A stretch of DNA of 64,000 bases from Cliona cf. orientalis (Eukaryota; Porifera; Demospongiae; Clionaida; Clionaidae), in assembly GCA_963930775.1 (NCBI GenBank), contig OZ005689.1:11191079-11255078 (forward strand), in the 5' to 3' direction. This document shows positions 22,239 to 34,600 of this stretch, piece by piece. Numbering within the stretch: position 1 is the stretch's first letter; each line of letters starts with the position of its first letter. The notes under the pieces were generated by a model that saw only the letters and a program-made list of their open reading frames with translations, did not search any database and was not told the DNA's origin. The translations under genes were made by a program, and so were the position numbers.

Positions 22239-22555
22239 CACAGCTCTAGCAGCTGTTTATCAATCGCTCTGTCACCCACCTCTTTGCGCTGTGAAGCAAA
22301 GCCTGATTTTCAATGGAAAAAAACGGGTCTCTTCGAGCGGCTGTATCTCGGGTCCAGCTCACCGTACAACAATGGGGTTTGTACTGTTGTGCAGTGCTTG
22401 CATTCAACTTTTCAGTGATGTTTGTATATTTAGAATATTCGGTGATGTCATGGAGCGGCAACGCTCCGATTATGCCCTTTGTCCCCATAGATTGTAATGT
22501 TGAAGTACCCCAAAATGGCGGAAAAATGTACCCCAGCCGTGACGTCACGTTTCAT
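22239..22555 (-). repeat. Right long terminal inverted repeat of the PIF-like element
   Basis: Partner of 17657-17972. The two arms differ by scattered single substitutions only, which suggests a recent insertion. Confidence 0.88.
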
Positions 22556-22719
22556 TTACAATTAATGCATTCTTTAGTGCCTACAGTGAAAAGGGCTATT
22601 GGTTTACCACATGAAATTCACGAACAAGTGTAGCTATAAGGCATGTTCTGCTTATCTTACTGCTTACTTCTCACTGAATCTCAGTCAGAAACACTTGCCT
22701 GCCTCCCCTAGGTACAAGC

Positions 22720-23118
22720 AAGAGTAAATAATAAGGAGGGGAAGAGAGTATCGAACGCGCTATATACTCCGTACAAGATGTTTTCGGAAAGTCACGCGCC
22801 AGGAATTCAAAAATTGACCAATCAGAGCGCTCGATTCAAATGGTACGTTGTGGGCGTGGCCTCGAGTGCAGGCTAACGCGAGCGCGATTTCGACCGAAAG
22901 CACGAGCAGATCACAATATAAAATAGGCGTTTATGAAGAATCTAGCATAAAACTCATGAAAAACGCCTCTATTCTTCTCAGTTTTAAGAAAATCAAGAGT
23001 TTAGCCCCTTGGGCTAGTCACGTGCGCACGGCTGCAAGTCACGTTACTTGCCGAAAACATATTACACGGGGGATATAGCGCGTTCGACACTCTCTTCCCC
23101 TCCTTATTATTTACTCTT
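22720..23118. mobile_element. MITE with 46-bp inverted repeats and 9-bp target duplication
   Basis: Ends start AAGAGTAAATAATAAGGAGG in inverted orientation and match for about 46 bp with one or two differences. The 9-bp word GGTACAAGC precedes (22711-22719) and follows (23119-23127) the element. A 9-bp duplication points to Mutator-like or Merlin-like transposition. The interior holds CCAATCAG and CpG-rich sequence. Confidence 0.75.
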
Positions 23119-23291
23119 GGTACAAGCTACAGCCCCAATAGTGTAAAAAAATGGGCGTGGTTTGAAAGTAATGTGGGTGTGATCAAAAAATTCGCACACG
23201 CTACGTGCGCAACCCTATATTCTGCCCCCACAACCTGTAGCATCTTCCTACACCTATGGAGCACCACTGTTAGACAGCTACACAGTCAATA

Positions 23292-23645
23292 CAGTGGCGT
23301 AAGAACCACGGGTGCGCCGGGTGCTGGCGCACCCCCATTGAATGAAAGGCACACAGAAGGCTCGTAAAGTGGCATACTGGAAAGGAGTGGCCCAAAGGCT
23401 GCTGCCTTCTCATCTTAGGCCAAACCTGACTAAGAGTTATCTCATAACATAACAAAGTAGCTAAGCCCAGGGCCTCTGCTTGACTGACCGCTCGTTTCTT
23501 CGCTGAGAAACTAGCCAGCAACCTCGTTTACGCAAAACGGGCGGAGTTTTTCGATCGAAAGTGGGCGTGGTCTATTTTCGCGCACGCTCCGCGCGCTATT
23601 TCATAATAGTGCACCCCTTTACTAGAGTAGCTTCCTACGCCACTG
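23292..23645. mobile_element. hAT-like MITE, CAGTGGCGTA ends, 5-bp target duplication
   Basis: Starts CAGTGGCGTAAGAA and ends TTCCTACGCCACTG; CAATA flanks both sides (23287-23291, 23646-23650). 354 bp, non-coding. A relative with the same ends is at 54865-55113. Confidence 0.7.
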
Positions 23646-24067
23646 CAATACACGATAGTTTGTAAAGCTTCCCTGTACATGTTAGTGTGTGTGGTGCAGA
23701 TGTGTATGTATGTGTATTACGGGGTATCTATTGTTTACTACTGTTCACTATAATGTATGAAAACAGTGCTACATGTATTATCATTTAAAAGGAAATCTCA
23801 TGCATCTTCACATTCTGTATTGTGCCAGTGTGTGGTGTGTGTGTGAGTGTGTGTACATGTGTGTGTTAGCCATTGCCTAGCAACCGAATTAAGTTGTTGT
23901 AGGCAAATTGCCAATATACCAGATTGTAAGGGTGATCATACGTAGGATAGGCCAGTGATGAGAGGGGTCCCACAAAGTAGTTGCAAAACCTTAACTGGGG
24001 TGGATTCGACCATCTATCTGAGTCATGCATCCCAATTGAGGTTATGCAACTACAACTTGTGTTGGTG

Positions 24068-24089
24068 AGTGTGTGTGTGTGTGTGTGTG
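24068..24089. repeat. (GT)n microsatellite
   Basis: Uninterrupted GT run; the stretch around it (23868-24000) is a diverged copy of the repeat found at 37842 and 44261. Confidence 0.7.
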
Positions 24090-24297
24090 CATGCAGGTGC
24101 GTGAGTCTCAGGGAGAGAAGGCGGCTGTATTCATGCACTGGTGAATAGTACAATACAATTAATGGTAGTACTGTAGTTTATAGTATGTTATGTAGTGTTT
24201 ATCACTAATTTTAGAGAACATCTGTGCAGTCACATGATACTTAATTGGTCAGCATTTAAATTGCTGCACTATAACAGAACAGTTATAATGTCATAGC

Positions 24298-24644
24298 CAG
24301 GGGGGGGGGGGGGCTGAAGCCCCCCCACTTTGGAAACAAGTGGGGCTGAGCCCCCCCATTTTATCACATGCCCATACTACAGCAACATAGTTCTGTCATA
24401 ATTCTAGGTGTTTGTAAAGAGTGCTAAAGTAAAAATTGCTACTAACATCAGTCCAAAAACTGCTGCCAGATTGCATAAGAAATGCTCTCAGAGAGTCGAA
24501 ATAATTTTCCAAAATTTTCTGCGGGAGCATGCCCCCAGACCCCCCTTGGTGGGCTGTGGGCATATGCCCACAGCTTAATGGTTGTCACAGTACACAGTCA
24601 AAGGTCTGAGCCCCCCCACTTTTGCTACCTGTTCTCCGCCCTTG
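24298..24644. mobile_element. hAT-like MITE fragment with C/G runs and 5-bp target duplication
   Basis: Begins CAGGGGGG and ends CCGCCCTTG; ATAGC occurs on both sides (24293-24297, 24645-24649). The interior repeats the word GCCCCCCCACTTT and variants. No coding capacity. Confidence 0.55.
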
Positions 24645-26600
24645 ATAGCCTAGCTAGGTCCATAATGTGGTAAAGACATAATGTAGATTGGAAGTTTTTC
24701 TTGTTATTGTGCTCCCAATTAATGGAAGGTAATAATATTATTCAATTGATAGCTTATTGGAATGAAATAGGTTTAAAGTTTTGGAGAGAACACTAGCAAT
24801 AAAGAATTATCAGTGAGAAAATTTGAAGTTGTGTATGCATATTCAATGAATTAGGAAGGAAATAAAATTTTGAAACTTACCTGTTGGAATATTTGAATAA
24901 TTGGAGTGACTATTTACAGAGTACGATTCACTGAAAAAAAATAATTATTGCAAATGTGTGGGATAGGGCGAACTTTTAAATTCTGCCCTAGCTATCCTCT
25001 GACAAACATGTAGAAAAGCTCATGTTTTGGTGTGTGGTAAGTTTTGGTCCAGTGATTCAAACTTTGTTTATCCATACAAACATACAAGTGTAAATAGATA
25101 TGCATGACTGGAGTACTTAATTTCATCAAGAGACCAAACACACTAAGCGGATAAAAAAATTCACCACATAATTGAGCCATAATTCAAGCAGGCATCACTG
25201 TTTGAGCTGGGTGCATTGTAGAGCCATATTATGCATCCAAGTAGCATTATGCAGAATATTCGGAAAAGGGTCGTCAACGTACTCCCGCATACTTGGAAGG
25301 GTTATTAACCCTCGGCGCATGCGCGAGGGTTACGGTAAGTCGTTCTGTGTGTGAGTGGGTGGGTGTGTGTCTGTTACCGCGCTAGCTGCTACATACCCCG
25401 TATGGTGGGTATACAAATATTTTCGTTATTTTCGTGGTTGACTTGGCAGTCACGAAATTTTCCCACCCACGAAAATTAATGTCTACCTAGTATGCGAGTC
25501 TATGATGATGGGCGTGGCCACAAACGTCGTGGCAGCGCGGCCAACACTTTTCCAGTGTTAGTAAGCAACAATAGCCACTGTCATCCAGCTGATAGTATCT
25601 TCGACACTAATATTCTTCTATCTCATGCCTTTTGTCCAAGTCTCTATAGGTAGATCGCGAGCGCGTGTATCAATTACATCATCGCTTATGCAGCAGTGCC
25701 ACGCCCCTAGACTGATTGCTTTAAAAACACGAAAATTAATTTTGACATAGATATTATAGACTACGTTTACGTAGTCTATAATATCTATGATTTTGAGGGC
25801 CTTTTCGGACTCTCCACGTACATTAGACCCCACGAAAATTACCCGCCATGCATACGGTACCTGTACATGTTTTATACATTGAAAATAAGGTGCCATTCGG
25901 CTTTTCGTCGTAGATACAATCAGGAGTACATTACTAGGAGTGTGCAACGCACACAATAGTAGTGCAAACATCTCTTTCCAGATGTGATATCACAGAATAT
26001 CATTAAGCTAAGAATCTCATAGATGCATCAATAAAGAGTGTAAAACATCAATAAAGAACAGTGTGAAACAATTATTTTCTCTTAATTGTATAATTATACC
26101 TATAATAATAACATGTATGTCTCATTCTGCATGCATTGCTGTGTATACTTGATTATCTACACGAACAAAATATAATATTATTCCACATAAGGCACACACA
26201 GAGAACCACACAAAATGCACATTCAAGTTCTGATCAGTGTTGGAATATGCATGGTAGAAACATCTACTGCACTATAGTCCCATGGGAATCCTGCCTGTAC
26301 AATAAATTCTCTCTCTTCTTACTTGCAGTCCTGGAACTAAGAATTCAGCACTAGAGAGAGATCCCACAAAGTACTTGCAAGACCTTGATCATCATCAATA
26401 GTTACTGTTACATTAATCATCATCATCATCATCAGCCATTATATTAATAGCCACAAATTTCTCTAATCACAATAATTTTGTTACATAAAAATTTACATAA
26501 TAAAAATAATTAAAATTTTCAGCACAATTATGTCAACAAGCAGATCAGACTAGATGATCAAATTCATAATGATTATTATGTGCTGACACATTAAGCTACA
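24645..26600. other. Non-coding interval with palindromic repeats
   Basis: Apart from the palindrome at 25746 it holds a near-palindrome around 25308-25332 (AACCCTCG, GCGCATGCGC, GAGGGTT), repeated CACGAAAATT words and a (CAT)n run near 26418. No gene could be supported on either strand. Confidence 0.45.
25746..25789. repeat. 44-bp near-perfect palindrome
   Basis: Two 21-bp arms (CATAGATATTATAGACTACG plus T, and its reverse complement) around a 2-bp centre. It sits in a region with several CACGAAAATT words (25420-25850) and may be the core of a MITE or a cruciform-forming site. Confidence 0.75.
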
Positions 26601-27473
26601 CTAATGACGGTTTTGAAGCTCATATATTGTCTTTATGTCATCCCCGATTTGAGTCCAGGTAGAGAGACCTGAAGTAAATACAAGGTATTAGCATGTCATA
26701 TATAATATTAATATGCCACCAGAGAGATAATTAATATACTAGTTAGGGATCCGGAGTAACCAGAATTATGTAGGATTTTAATTTATGAGGGAAACACTCT
26801 ATCATAATTATTATTATTATATTATGGGTTGATCCACTTATATCCTCAGTATATTCTACCCATAATAATAATAATATTATAGCCTATATACCTACCTTGG
26901 AGAGAAGTGGGTGCTGTACAGTCCATATTCAGGTCCATAGGTGTAGTATCACTATCACAGTTTCTGTGTATATCAGCATTCCCTGGGCCAGCAGCAGCCC
27001 CTGAGGTAGTAATGCAATAAGACAGCTGAAGTATGTAGTTAAGCTATAGAGCCACCCTTAGGCTAGCTGTTGGAGCCTGAGGCATACTATTTTGGGCCAT
27101 TAATTTATCTGCATGTAACAACATCACATCTTAACATCGACGTTAAACTTAATAATATACTCTCTTCCCCCCCCCCCCCTTTTAATTAATGCTACAGCAT
27201 TTCAGGCAAGATTTAACATTGAAAGTCTGATTCTGTTCCATTTAGCCCACACATTCATGTCATAACCTGAATAAAATTTTTTAATTATAATTATATGCAA
27301 TGTTACATGCACAAGAATTTGTATAGGGTACCTTCATTGAATGATGTCTCCTCCTGGGGCTCTTGCTGAAGGTTGCTATATTGTGTCATGGTCTTATGAA
27401 TTTGAAGGTCATCATGACCCATCACCCCGGATGGTGGACCCAGGTTAACATAAGTATGGATTACTGTAACATC
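26601..27473 (-). CDS. C-terminal exons of a receptor-like gene with tyrosine-based tail (partial)
   Basis: Three minus-strand exons join with consistent phases: 27332-27473 (phase 0 in, 1 out), 26896-27000 (1/1) and 26601-26668, ending at TAG. All have GT donors and pyrimidine-rich AG acceptors. The encoded tail of about 104 residues has YVNL, YSNL and YELQ, the YxxL form used by SH2-binding immune-type receptors. The first exon resembles in phase and opening the tail exon at 55721-55921 (xxIYxxL). I infer the cytoplasmic end of an Ig/FN3 receptor like the one at 48420-51816. Upstream exons, including a transmembrane segment, were not found in 27.5-30 kb, so the gene may be a fragment or the exons may be too diverged to see. 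Confidence 0.55.
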
Positions 27474-30313
27474 CTGTACAAAACAGTACATACAATGCAT
27501 GTATCAACAAATTATATAATAATAGGTGTTAGCATCAACAGATATTGACAAAAGCCCACAGAACCATCAGCTTTAGGCAATATATTATGTACTTACTATT
27601 AACAGCATCGATGCCACCACTGCAGTTTATGTTATTTTACTTATAATGATCGATGAAACATGTTTGATGATGCTTAGAATTGTGATATTATTATGCTTTG
27701 GGGGAAGAATGGTATTTTAAGTTTGCAAAATAATAATAGCTATTCTCTTGTTATCTTCCATCTCCCCAAACCGTTCCCCCCCCCCCTCCCCCACAATGCT
27801 CCCTCTATTGACAACATATCTAAATATAGCACATGTAAAGCAGCAAGGAGCCTACCAGGAAAATTTTAAAGGTATCGATCTAGTAGGTTTTGGCAGAGTT
27901 TGTGTTGCTCAGTTAGGGGAGAATGATGATGTGTACACCTACAAAATGTAGTATGATGGGTACTGTGTGAATAAAACTTCTTAATTTAAGTGTCCAATAT
28001 AATAGTGTAAGGCTTTGTTACAACAGTTACTCTTCCTGTAATCTAGTCAAGCTACTGACCTTCATTCTGTCTGGTTACAAAAGTACCATCAATATCATAC
28101 TATGCTGAAGTAGCAGGTTATTGCAATCTTAATTTCTAGACTGAGGCGTTTGTAGCTTCATCTCCAGGCTCTTTATATGTGTGAATGATCTTAATAATTA
28201 CAAGATTATAAAACTGTACAGTTTGGGACTTTTTTTAAATTGCTCAACATATGCACCATAGTAAACTTGGTCAGAGTGTATTATTACCTTGACAACTTCG
28301 GGAAATAATGTGGACCATGAAGAAAAAACACTGATTTAACCCATAAGCTACATGATATAATTGTGTATTTGCCTCATACTCTTGATGTAGACAAACTGAG
28401 TTAAGTGCATGGTTATCGATAGCTATTGAAAACAACATTATGCTCACAAGCACTTAGCACATGGAACAGCATATGGTGTTATGTTTGGGAGAAGAACTCT
28501 ATTCAAAAGTTGCAATACTCTTGAGGATTATTCTCTTCCAATTATTCAGAATATCCCCTAATCTCCTTTTCTCCCATGTTCCTACCCTCTCTCCTTTTAT
28601 CTTGCCCCCAGGCCACTCCTAATATCACAATACATGTAACATTAAAAATCGTGAGAGGGCCTGGGAACACTCTCCTTATAAAAAGGGGATTGAAAACTTT
28701 CCATCAATGCATGCCCTACTAGCATTTTATTCAGTTTCCCTGGTTAGGAGATGTAACCTATGGTGAAATTATGAGGTAATCTGTGAGACATTCACAATTA
28801 TATTATCATGAAAATTTAATGCCTTTCTGAGACTTGAAAATCAATAGCTTAAGTATGTAACCAGCGAATACTATATAAGCTGTGTGCTATATGCTTTTTC
28901 TGACAAGTATGACTGGTCAAATTAATTTTCTTGGTTTGCATAGTCCCTGTAGATAGCGTGCGCTATAATATATAGCACACCGACCAATCTGAACTTTGGA
29001 AACTGTACTGTGCTGTCAAATTCATTTCGAGTTAATACCTTGGCCTAGTCCATACTTGTAATTATGATTAATAAATTTAATTAAAGTTGCATAGCTATCT
29101 GTGATATGGTGTGATTATTAATTATTATGTGTATCAGAAATTACTAACATATATATACTAAATCCAAAGGAAATAGCACAAGTATCAAATTACCAAATAA
29201 AGTATCAACTAATCAGTCAGTAGCTTACAGTTATTTGTTGTGCCCTCCTCTAGACATAACAAATGGGGAGTAACTAGAATACGATCTTACGAGGGAAATA
29301 CTCCATCTATCAGTATGGTAAACCAGTTTTTACGACAAGAATGACAGCATTCAGCCAGTACAAAACTTCCCTTGTTGTACCAAGACCATCTCATAATTAA
29401 TGTCAACACTACCAATATTCAATCTCAATCTATATGTCATGCATTCAAGATTGCCGGGAGAGATTGAATATTGGTAGTGTTGACATTAATCCATTGGTTG
29501 ACAGTAGTATGAAACAAAGTCGTAACTGTGTTTCCTACAAATGTAGTAAGTACAGGGCAGATTGCGCAAACATTAGTTACATTACTCCATAGTTCCAAAA
29601 TAATTGTGACATATCCAGTGTAGCAGGACAGTTCCATGGAATGTTCTCTACTGTTTTGAGCCATTCTGATTTAATTATATAGATCCCCCCTCGCCTTCCA
29701 CAAAAGAAGTCAAGAAAAGGGAGAGATCATCCTTCATCATCACTGGTGACCTCTGCCCCTGGCTCTACATCCAGCCTGGACACTTTTAAAGTATAAAATC
29801 AATGGAAAAATTTTTAATACCTATTTATATATCCGAATCATTTTTATGGCTACAGCTTTGTACATGATAGTTATAAAATTATGTGTATTCATTTTTTACC
29901 ACATGTGTTATGTATGCCTGTTAAACTTTTTATACAATTCAATTGACCTCTATGGCTTTACTCAAGAGTACATAACTAACAATCTTTACTACAGTATTGC
30001 AACCCTACGTAGCTAGGTGGTCTGCAATAATGCAAATAGAAGCTAGACAAGTGAGATAAGGTGATACAAGGTTGCACCAATAGAATAACACTGGTTCCCA
30101 TGGGTGATAATTGATATGAGTGACCTTCAATAACATAACGTAAACTTGAGAGAGTAATATTATCAGTACTAGTTAATTATTACTGTAATACTTAAGATAT
30201 CTTCACAGCTATAATATATCATATATTTCAGTAGGGGCGCGGCCTATGCATGAGCTATTCATGCTCATATAAAACCTAAAGTTCCTTCAAGCAGGTCATG
30301 TAATGTCATACTA
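27474..30313. other. Interval without a supported gene
   Basis: Possible small minus-strand exon at about 28070-28110 (YDIDGTFVTRQNE, flanked by AG and GT) and a short plus-strand frame ending DDVYTYKM at 27948 near an AATAAA; neither is linked to other exons. A 30-bp perfect hairpin is at 29396-29490. Copies of a GAGGGAAA(C/T)ACTC word near 26788, 29301 and 62152 mark an old dispersed repeat. Confidence 0.4.
29396..29490. repeat. Perfect 30-bp inverted repeat with 35-nt loop
   Basis: 29396-29425 is exactly the reverse complement of 29461-29490 (core AACACTACCAATATTCAATC). Exact identity in AT-rich DNA suggests a recent duplication-inversion or selection for a hairpin. Confidence 0.8.
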
Positions 30314-30760
30314 ATTGAAATTTACACTTGTGTTGATCAAGGTGGACGTGTGCATGTACATTAATTTTTTATGACAAGTAATCATTATTATCCCTCATGT
30401 CTATTGATATTGATGCTTTTGCTTTAATAAGCTAAGACACATAATATATATATAATAATAATATTATTATTATATATACACAATGTACATCTTCATGAAT
30501 GAATACAATAATAATCATTCTCAAGTCTCAAAAGGATTCTGCATCAGAGATATATAGCCCATCCTTGGGAACCAAAATGCATTGAGCATAGCCTCATCCC
30601 AAACTCAACACAATAATAATAAATCTGATCCGATTGATTTTTTTTATTTAACTTCATAACAAGCAATGCCATGGACACAACATCAGATACATGTTCCACA
30701 TTTAGTTAGCATTTTACCATAAGTGATAACAGACATGATTGAGTGTTGACCGCAAAAATT
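30314..30760. repeat. Receptor 3'-end repeat, copy 1
   Basis: Direct repeat of 36115-36560 and 46840-47220: starts AATTGAAATTTACACTT and includes the words CTTCATGAATGAAT, GCATAGCCTCATCCCAA and AACTTCATAACAAGCAATGCC. In the later copies the repeat runs into the terminal exon of a receptor gene on the minus strand, so this is probably duplicated 3'-untranslated sequence. Confidence 0.75.
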
Positions 30761-31019
30761 GTGAGAAACGTACTGAAGAATTTGAATCATAATATAATTT
30801 CTGTAGGGGCCCATGAGCTATATATTCATGCTCATGTAAAATGTTCAGGTCAAGCAGTGTCATAAAATATGTGACCAACTGTGAGAAAAAGGACCATTTG
30901 GGACTTTGTGTTCGTCGTATGTAGCTGTGTAGCTTGTACTAGTATGCATATACTATCACTACTGGGAGTCATTTGTGTTAAATTTATGTGGAATATGTTT
31001 GAAAAGCATGTGACCTACT

Positions 31020-31420
31020 CAGTTAGTATGTGAAAACTGTTTGATATGATTCACTCTGTCATTCAGTAGATGGTTGAATTGGATTGAAAATTATGTGAAA
31101 TTCTGGTATCATTTTATGTATGTTTGAAAATGTGTGAATATTATTTTGCATATTGTGTAAAAATATTGTGAAAATTATGTATGTTTGAAAATGTATGAAT
31201 ATTATTTTGCATATTGTGTAAAAAATATGTGAATTCTTTCCACTGTTTTTAAGAATGTATGAAATTGAATACTATCATTTGAAAAGTATTTGAAATGAAT
31301 AAGATTTCATATAGTATGGAAATATGTGTGGATTTGTGTGACTATTTCCGTTATAAAAATATGTGAAACGATATTTGTAGTAAAATATGTGAATGTAGCT
31401 GTGCTATATCTAGAATATAG
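31020..31420. repeat. Array of degenerate TGTGAA/TTGAAAA words, with a 61-bp tandem unit
   Basis: Dense occurrence of ATGTGAA, TTTGAAAATG and ATGTATGAAT words. A 61-bp unit is repeated in tandem at 31116-31176 and 31177-31237 with few changes. The same words in reverse complement fill 35540-35920, on the other side of the gene at 31628-35455. Confidence 0.6.
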
Positions 31421-31627
31421 TAATAAATAGGAAAGTGTGATTTGCACAGTTTCATATAAATTATTGCACGGTCAATTGCAGTGCAAGCCACACCCTTCAA
31501 TCTCAAGGGAACTGGGTGTGGCTGGTCGTACGCGAGTTTCGCACATGCATGATGTAATATCACGTGGCCAGTTAGATTCAAAATTTTGCGGGATGACATC
31601 GACTGTTCTCGTGCAGATAGGTTCGAC

Positions 31628-34600
31628 ATGGTTCGAGAGCAAACAGAAGTTTCAATGGAAGATATCCTGAAAGAGCTGGGGACATGGGCAGCACTGAGAA
31701 AATCTAGACGCCATACCGCAAAAGTTCCGGGAGGCTTTACAGCAGCGGAGGCCACTGCACGCGCCGGAAGATTCGTCTATGAGTCAGACGCTATCTCGAG
31801 CTGGGCCGAGTCAAGGCTTACAGTGGTAAGCCAGGAAAAAGTCTGATGGATATCGTAGGTACCTATTTAAATTGTACTGACCTGTGAATTTGGTGGGTGA
31901 ACTACTGAAACGATGTTACAGGCTAGAATGACTCCCCAGTAATTCCGAGGCTAACCTAAGGATGAAATGACTGCCCCAGATAATTGGCATTTTGAAGTTG
32001 TCATCACATCCCTGCAGCTGAGCAGCTGCCCCTGTGCATGCAAAAATGATGTACATGATACAAAAAGAAGCCTCAGACTCCCCTAAATAAGTTGCCATTG
32101 GCCTTTGCCTATAAAGCCCCGAGTCTCTCACTTTCGCTGAGCATCCCTCCTTTTTTTTGTGGTTTCAGGGCCGGGGGAAGGTAGAAAATTATGGTGAGGC
32201 GAAAGTAGCAGCATATTGTGGAGTAGTCTCGTGCCCAGCCCCCTTCATGCACACGCGAGAAAGGGTCTGGTCAAAAGGGTCGCACTTCCTTGTCCTCGAG
32301 GTACGTATATTGCGGCCCAATCAGGTTGCAGAACCATGGTCACATGACATTAGTGGAATGTAATTATGCGTGATCCGTACGTACGCGCGTGCGCTCAGTC
32401 TATGCATATAGCGCATGCGCATGCACACGGTACGGAAGTTGCGGTTAGTTTCTATTATACGCACACCTGAATTGCCAATTATTGCATTCCAGCCGGACGC
32501 GTAAGTGCGACCCTTTTGACCAGACCCTTTCTCGCGTGTGCATGAAGGGGGCTGGGCACGAGACTAATTGTGGAGGGGGGGGGGGTTGGGGCCTAGCATC
32601 TCCTTTCCCCCGAATATTTCTGAGATGGACACTTTCAGCAATATTATAATTATTATTAACTCTCAGTTCATGAATGATGCCTGCTCGCTAAGATCACTAA
32701 AGACCAGGACTGTATAGCTGCTATTACAATAGCTGCATATGCATGTGGTTGTTCAAGCGTGCACTTAAGCGCCTGCGCAGAACACGTGGTAGGCGTGGTT
32801 CATAGTTACAGCATTGCAGGAACGTCCAACTAGCGCATAGCCACTATACAAGTACGAAAATCAGACCAAATATTGCTCAGGCCATGGCCTGAGCAGCCGG
32901 AGCGGCTCCCCCGGCCCTGGGTTTGATGTGCAGCAAAGGTCAATGATCTCTTGAACATTGATTCTCAAGGCCTGTCAAACAGCACCTAGCCAGGGTTTCA
33001 TCCAGAAAATAATTTGGGGGGAGAAGTGGGTGTGGTAGTTTCACGCATAGTGTCCCCCTCCTCTCCCATTGTCACTGAGTTATTACAATGTCATGATTTC
33101 ATCTAGTGTTTTTAAATAATTATTACTGATCACTTGCACCGCAGTGCAAAAAAATAACATGCTTCCCTCCCCCACTACTTCTCTCTCTATCCTTTCCCTT
33201 TTTTCTTCTTCTCTCTTCCTTTTTTTGGGGGGGGGGGGGGGGGGGGGTGAAACCCTGCTAGCTATAGCTAATTCAGAAGAATACACTGCAAATTTTACTA
33301 TGATAGCTACATGGAAGAAGTAAAAAAAAAAACATCTCAGTCAAGAATGCAAGGTACCCAGAGACCTTTACAAGCAAACTTTCGACGTAAAGTATGCATT
33401 TGTGAGTGCCCAGACACTCTGAAACACATGGTGGCCTGTGATGGCTGTGATCACTGCATGGTTCTATGGCCACCTTGCATATGTCAATGTGCACCACAGA
33501 GTGATTGGTATAATATTGTTCAAACTGAAGAACATGAGTATAGCTACATGACATTAGTATAGTGACAGACAATAATATTATTAGTTACATTGATTTTGTA
33601 GGGGAGTCATTTATTCCTTAGGTGAAAATGACTGGGGTATTCATTTCTACCTAGGTTAAAATGAAGTGGGGTCATTTGAGCCTATAGGCTAGAATTACTG
33701 GGGAATCATTTTGAGGGGGAGTCATCTCGTGACAACGGACAGGGTGTGCACCAAGATGGTCATGGATGTATCTGGACTGAGCCTGAATGTATAAATGATC
33801 ATACACCTACTTGCAGTGGTTCCCCAATTCTAGAAATGTCGTAGCCATATTATTGGAGATTATCACTGAATTTACCAAAGGAGTACTGCTGAGCAATGAC
33901 AAAATAATTAATATTACTCCCAGAAGTAGTAGCCAGGGTGGAATAAGTTCAGCCATTGGCAAATTTGGCAACTGATTGTGGAACCACTGTACATGTACAT
34001 GTAAGCCGCCAAAGCCTACTTTTGATTGCTTACTACATCTGACATGCACACATATAAAATTCATACTTATACCCTTTAAACTACACATACCGCCTGAATG
34101 TTTGAGGTCAACTTGAGTGGCAGAGACAATAATATAAGAGCAGTATAGCTACCGATGTTGTAAATTATGGCTAATCATATTATTGCATAATGGGATCTGG
34201 AGGTGCATATTATGCAATATTATTATACACTCAGCTTTACTCTACAGTAATTAAGTAGGTTTATATTAATTTTGTGTGTGAAAGGCCAGATTTGAAAGAG
34301 TGAGAGAGCGGAGCGAGATTTTTCCTCTTAGTATGGTACAAAATTGTGAATAGCCTACTCAACTACAGAGTCAAAGGATGATACTGCTGAAGGTGGATAT
34401 GAAATTGAAATATTGGATGATGATGATAATTTTGGATTAGCTAGCTGTGAAAGTACCAGCGAAGCTACAATAGAAGACACCCAGCCACCAGAGGACGTAA
34501 GAACACAGTGTGCATGCTGCAGAATAATAATAAGATTATTACTATAACTCCAAGCATGCAATAATTTATTGTATATACTGGATGTACACAGGATACATGA

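Larger units (their letters stand above)
17657..22555. mobile_element. PIF/ISL2EU-like two-gene DNA transposon, apparently intact
   Basis: Long inverted repeats (17657-17972 and 22239-22555) begin ATGAAACGTGACGTCACGG and are flanked by TTA at 17654-17656 and 22556-22558. Inside are two converging genes: a three-exon SAP/SWIM/YqaJ protein on the plus strand and a THAP-DDE transposase on the minus strand. Both frames are complete. The 3-bp TTA duplication and DDE_Tnp_4 transposase are PIF-like; a YqaJ-type partner gene is, from memory, a feature of the ISL2EU group. Only one non-coding repeat (18300-18415, in an intron) disturbs it. Confidence 0.85.

Noticed and set aside
25618-25971. 117-codon minus-strand frame with a hydrophobic start
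   Set aside because: It runs straight through the 44-bp palindrome and CACGAAAATT repeats, so it is unlikely to be a gene.
27748-27951. Short plus-strand frame ending DDVYTYKM near an AATAAA
   Set aside because: Attractive as a terminal exon, but no upstream exon with a matching phase was found.
29437-29664. 75-codon minus-strand frame
   Set aside because: Overlaps the exact 30-bp hairpin and lacks any splice or domain support.
33807-34088. Minus-strand frame with a hydrophobic stretch resembling a membrane segment
   Set aside because: It is antisense to a polar plus-strand frame and has no partner exons; the hydrophobicity follows from base composition.
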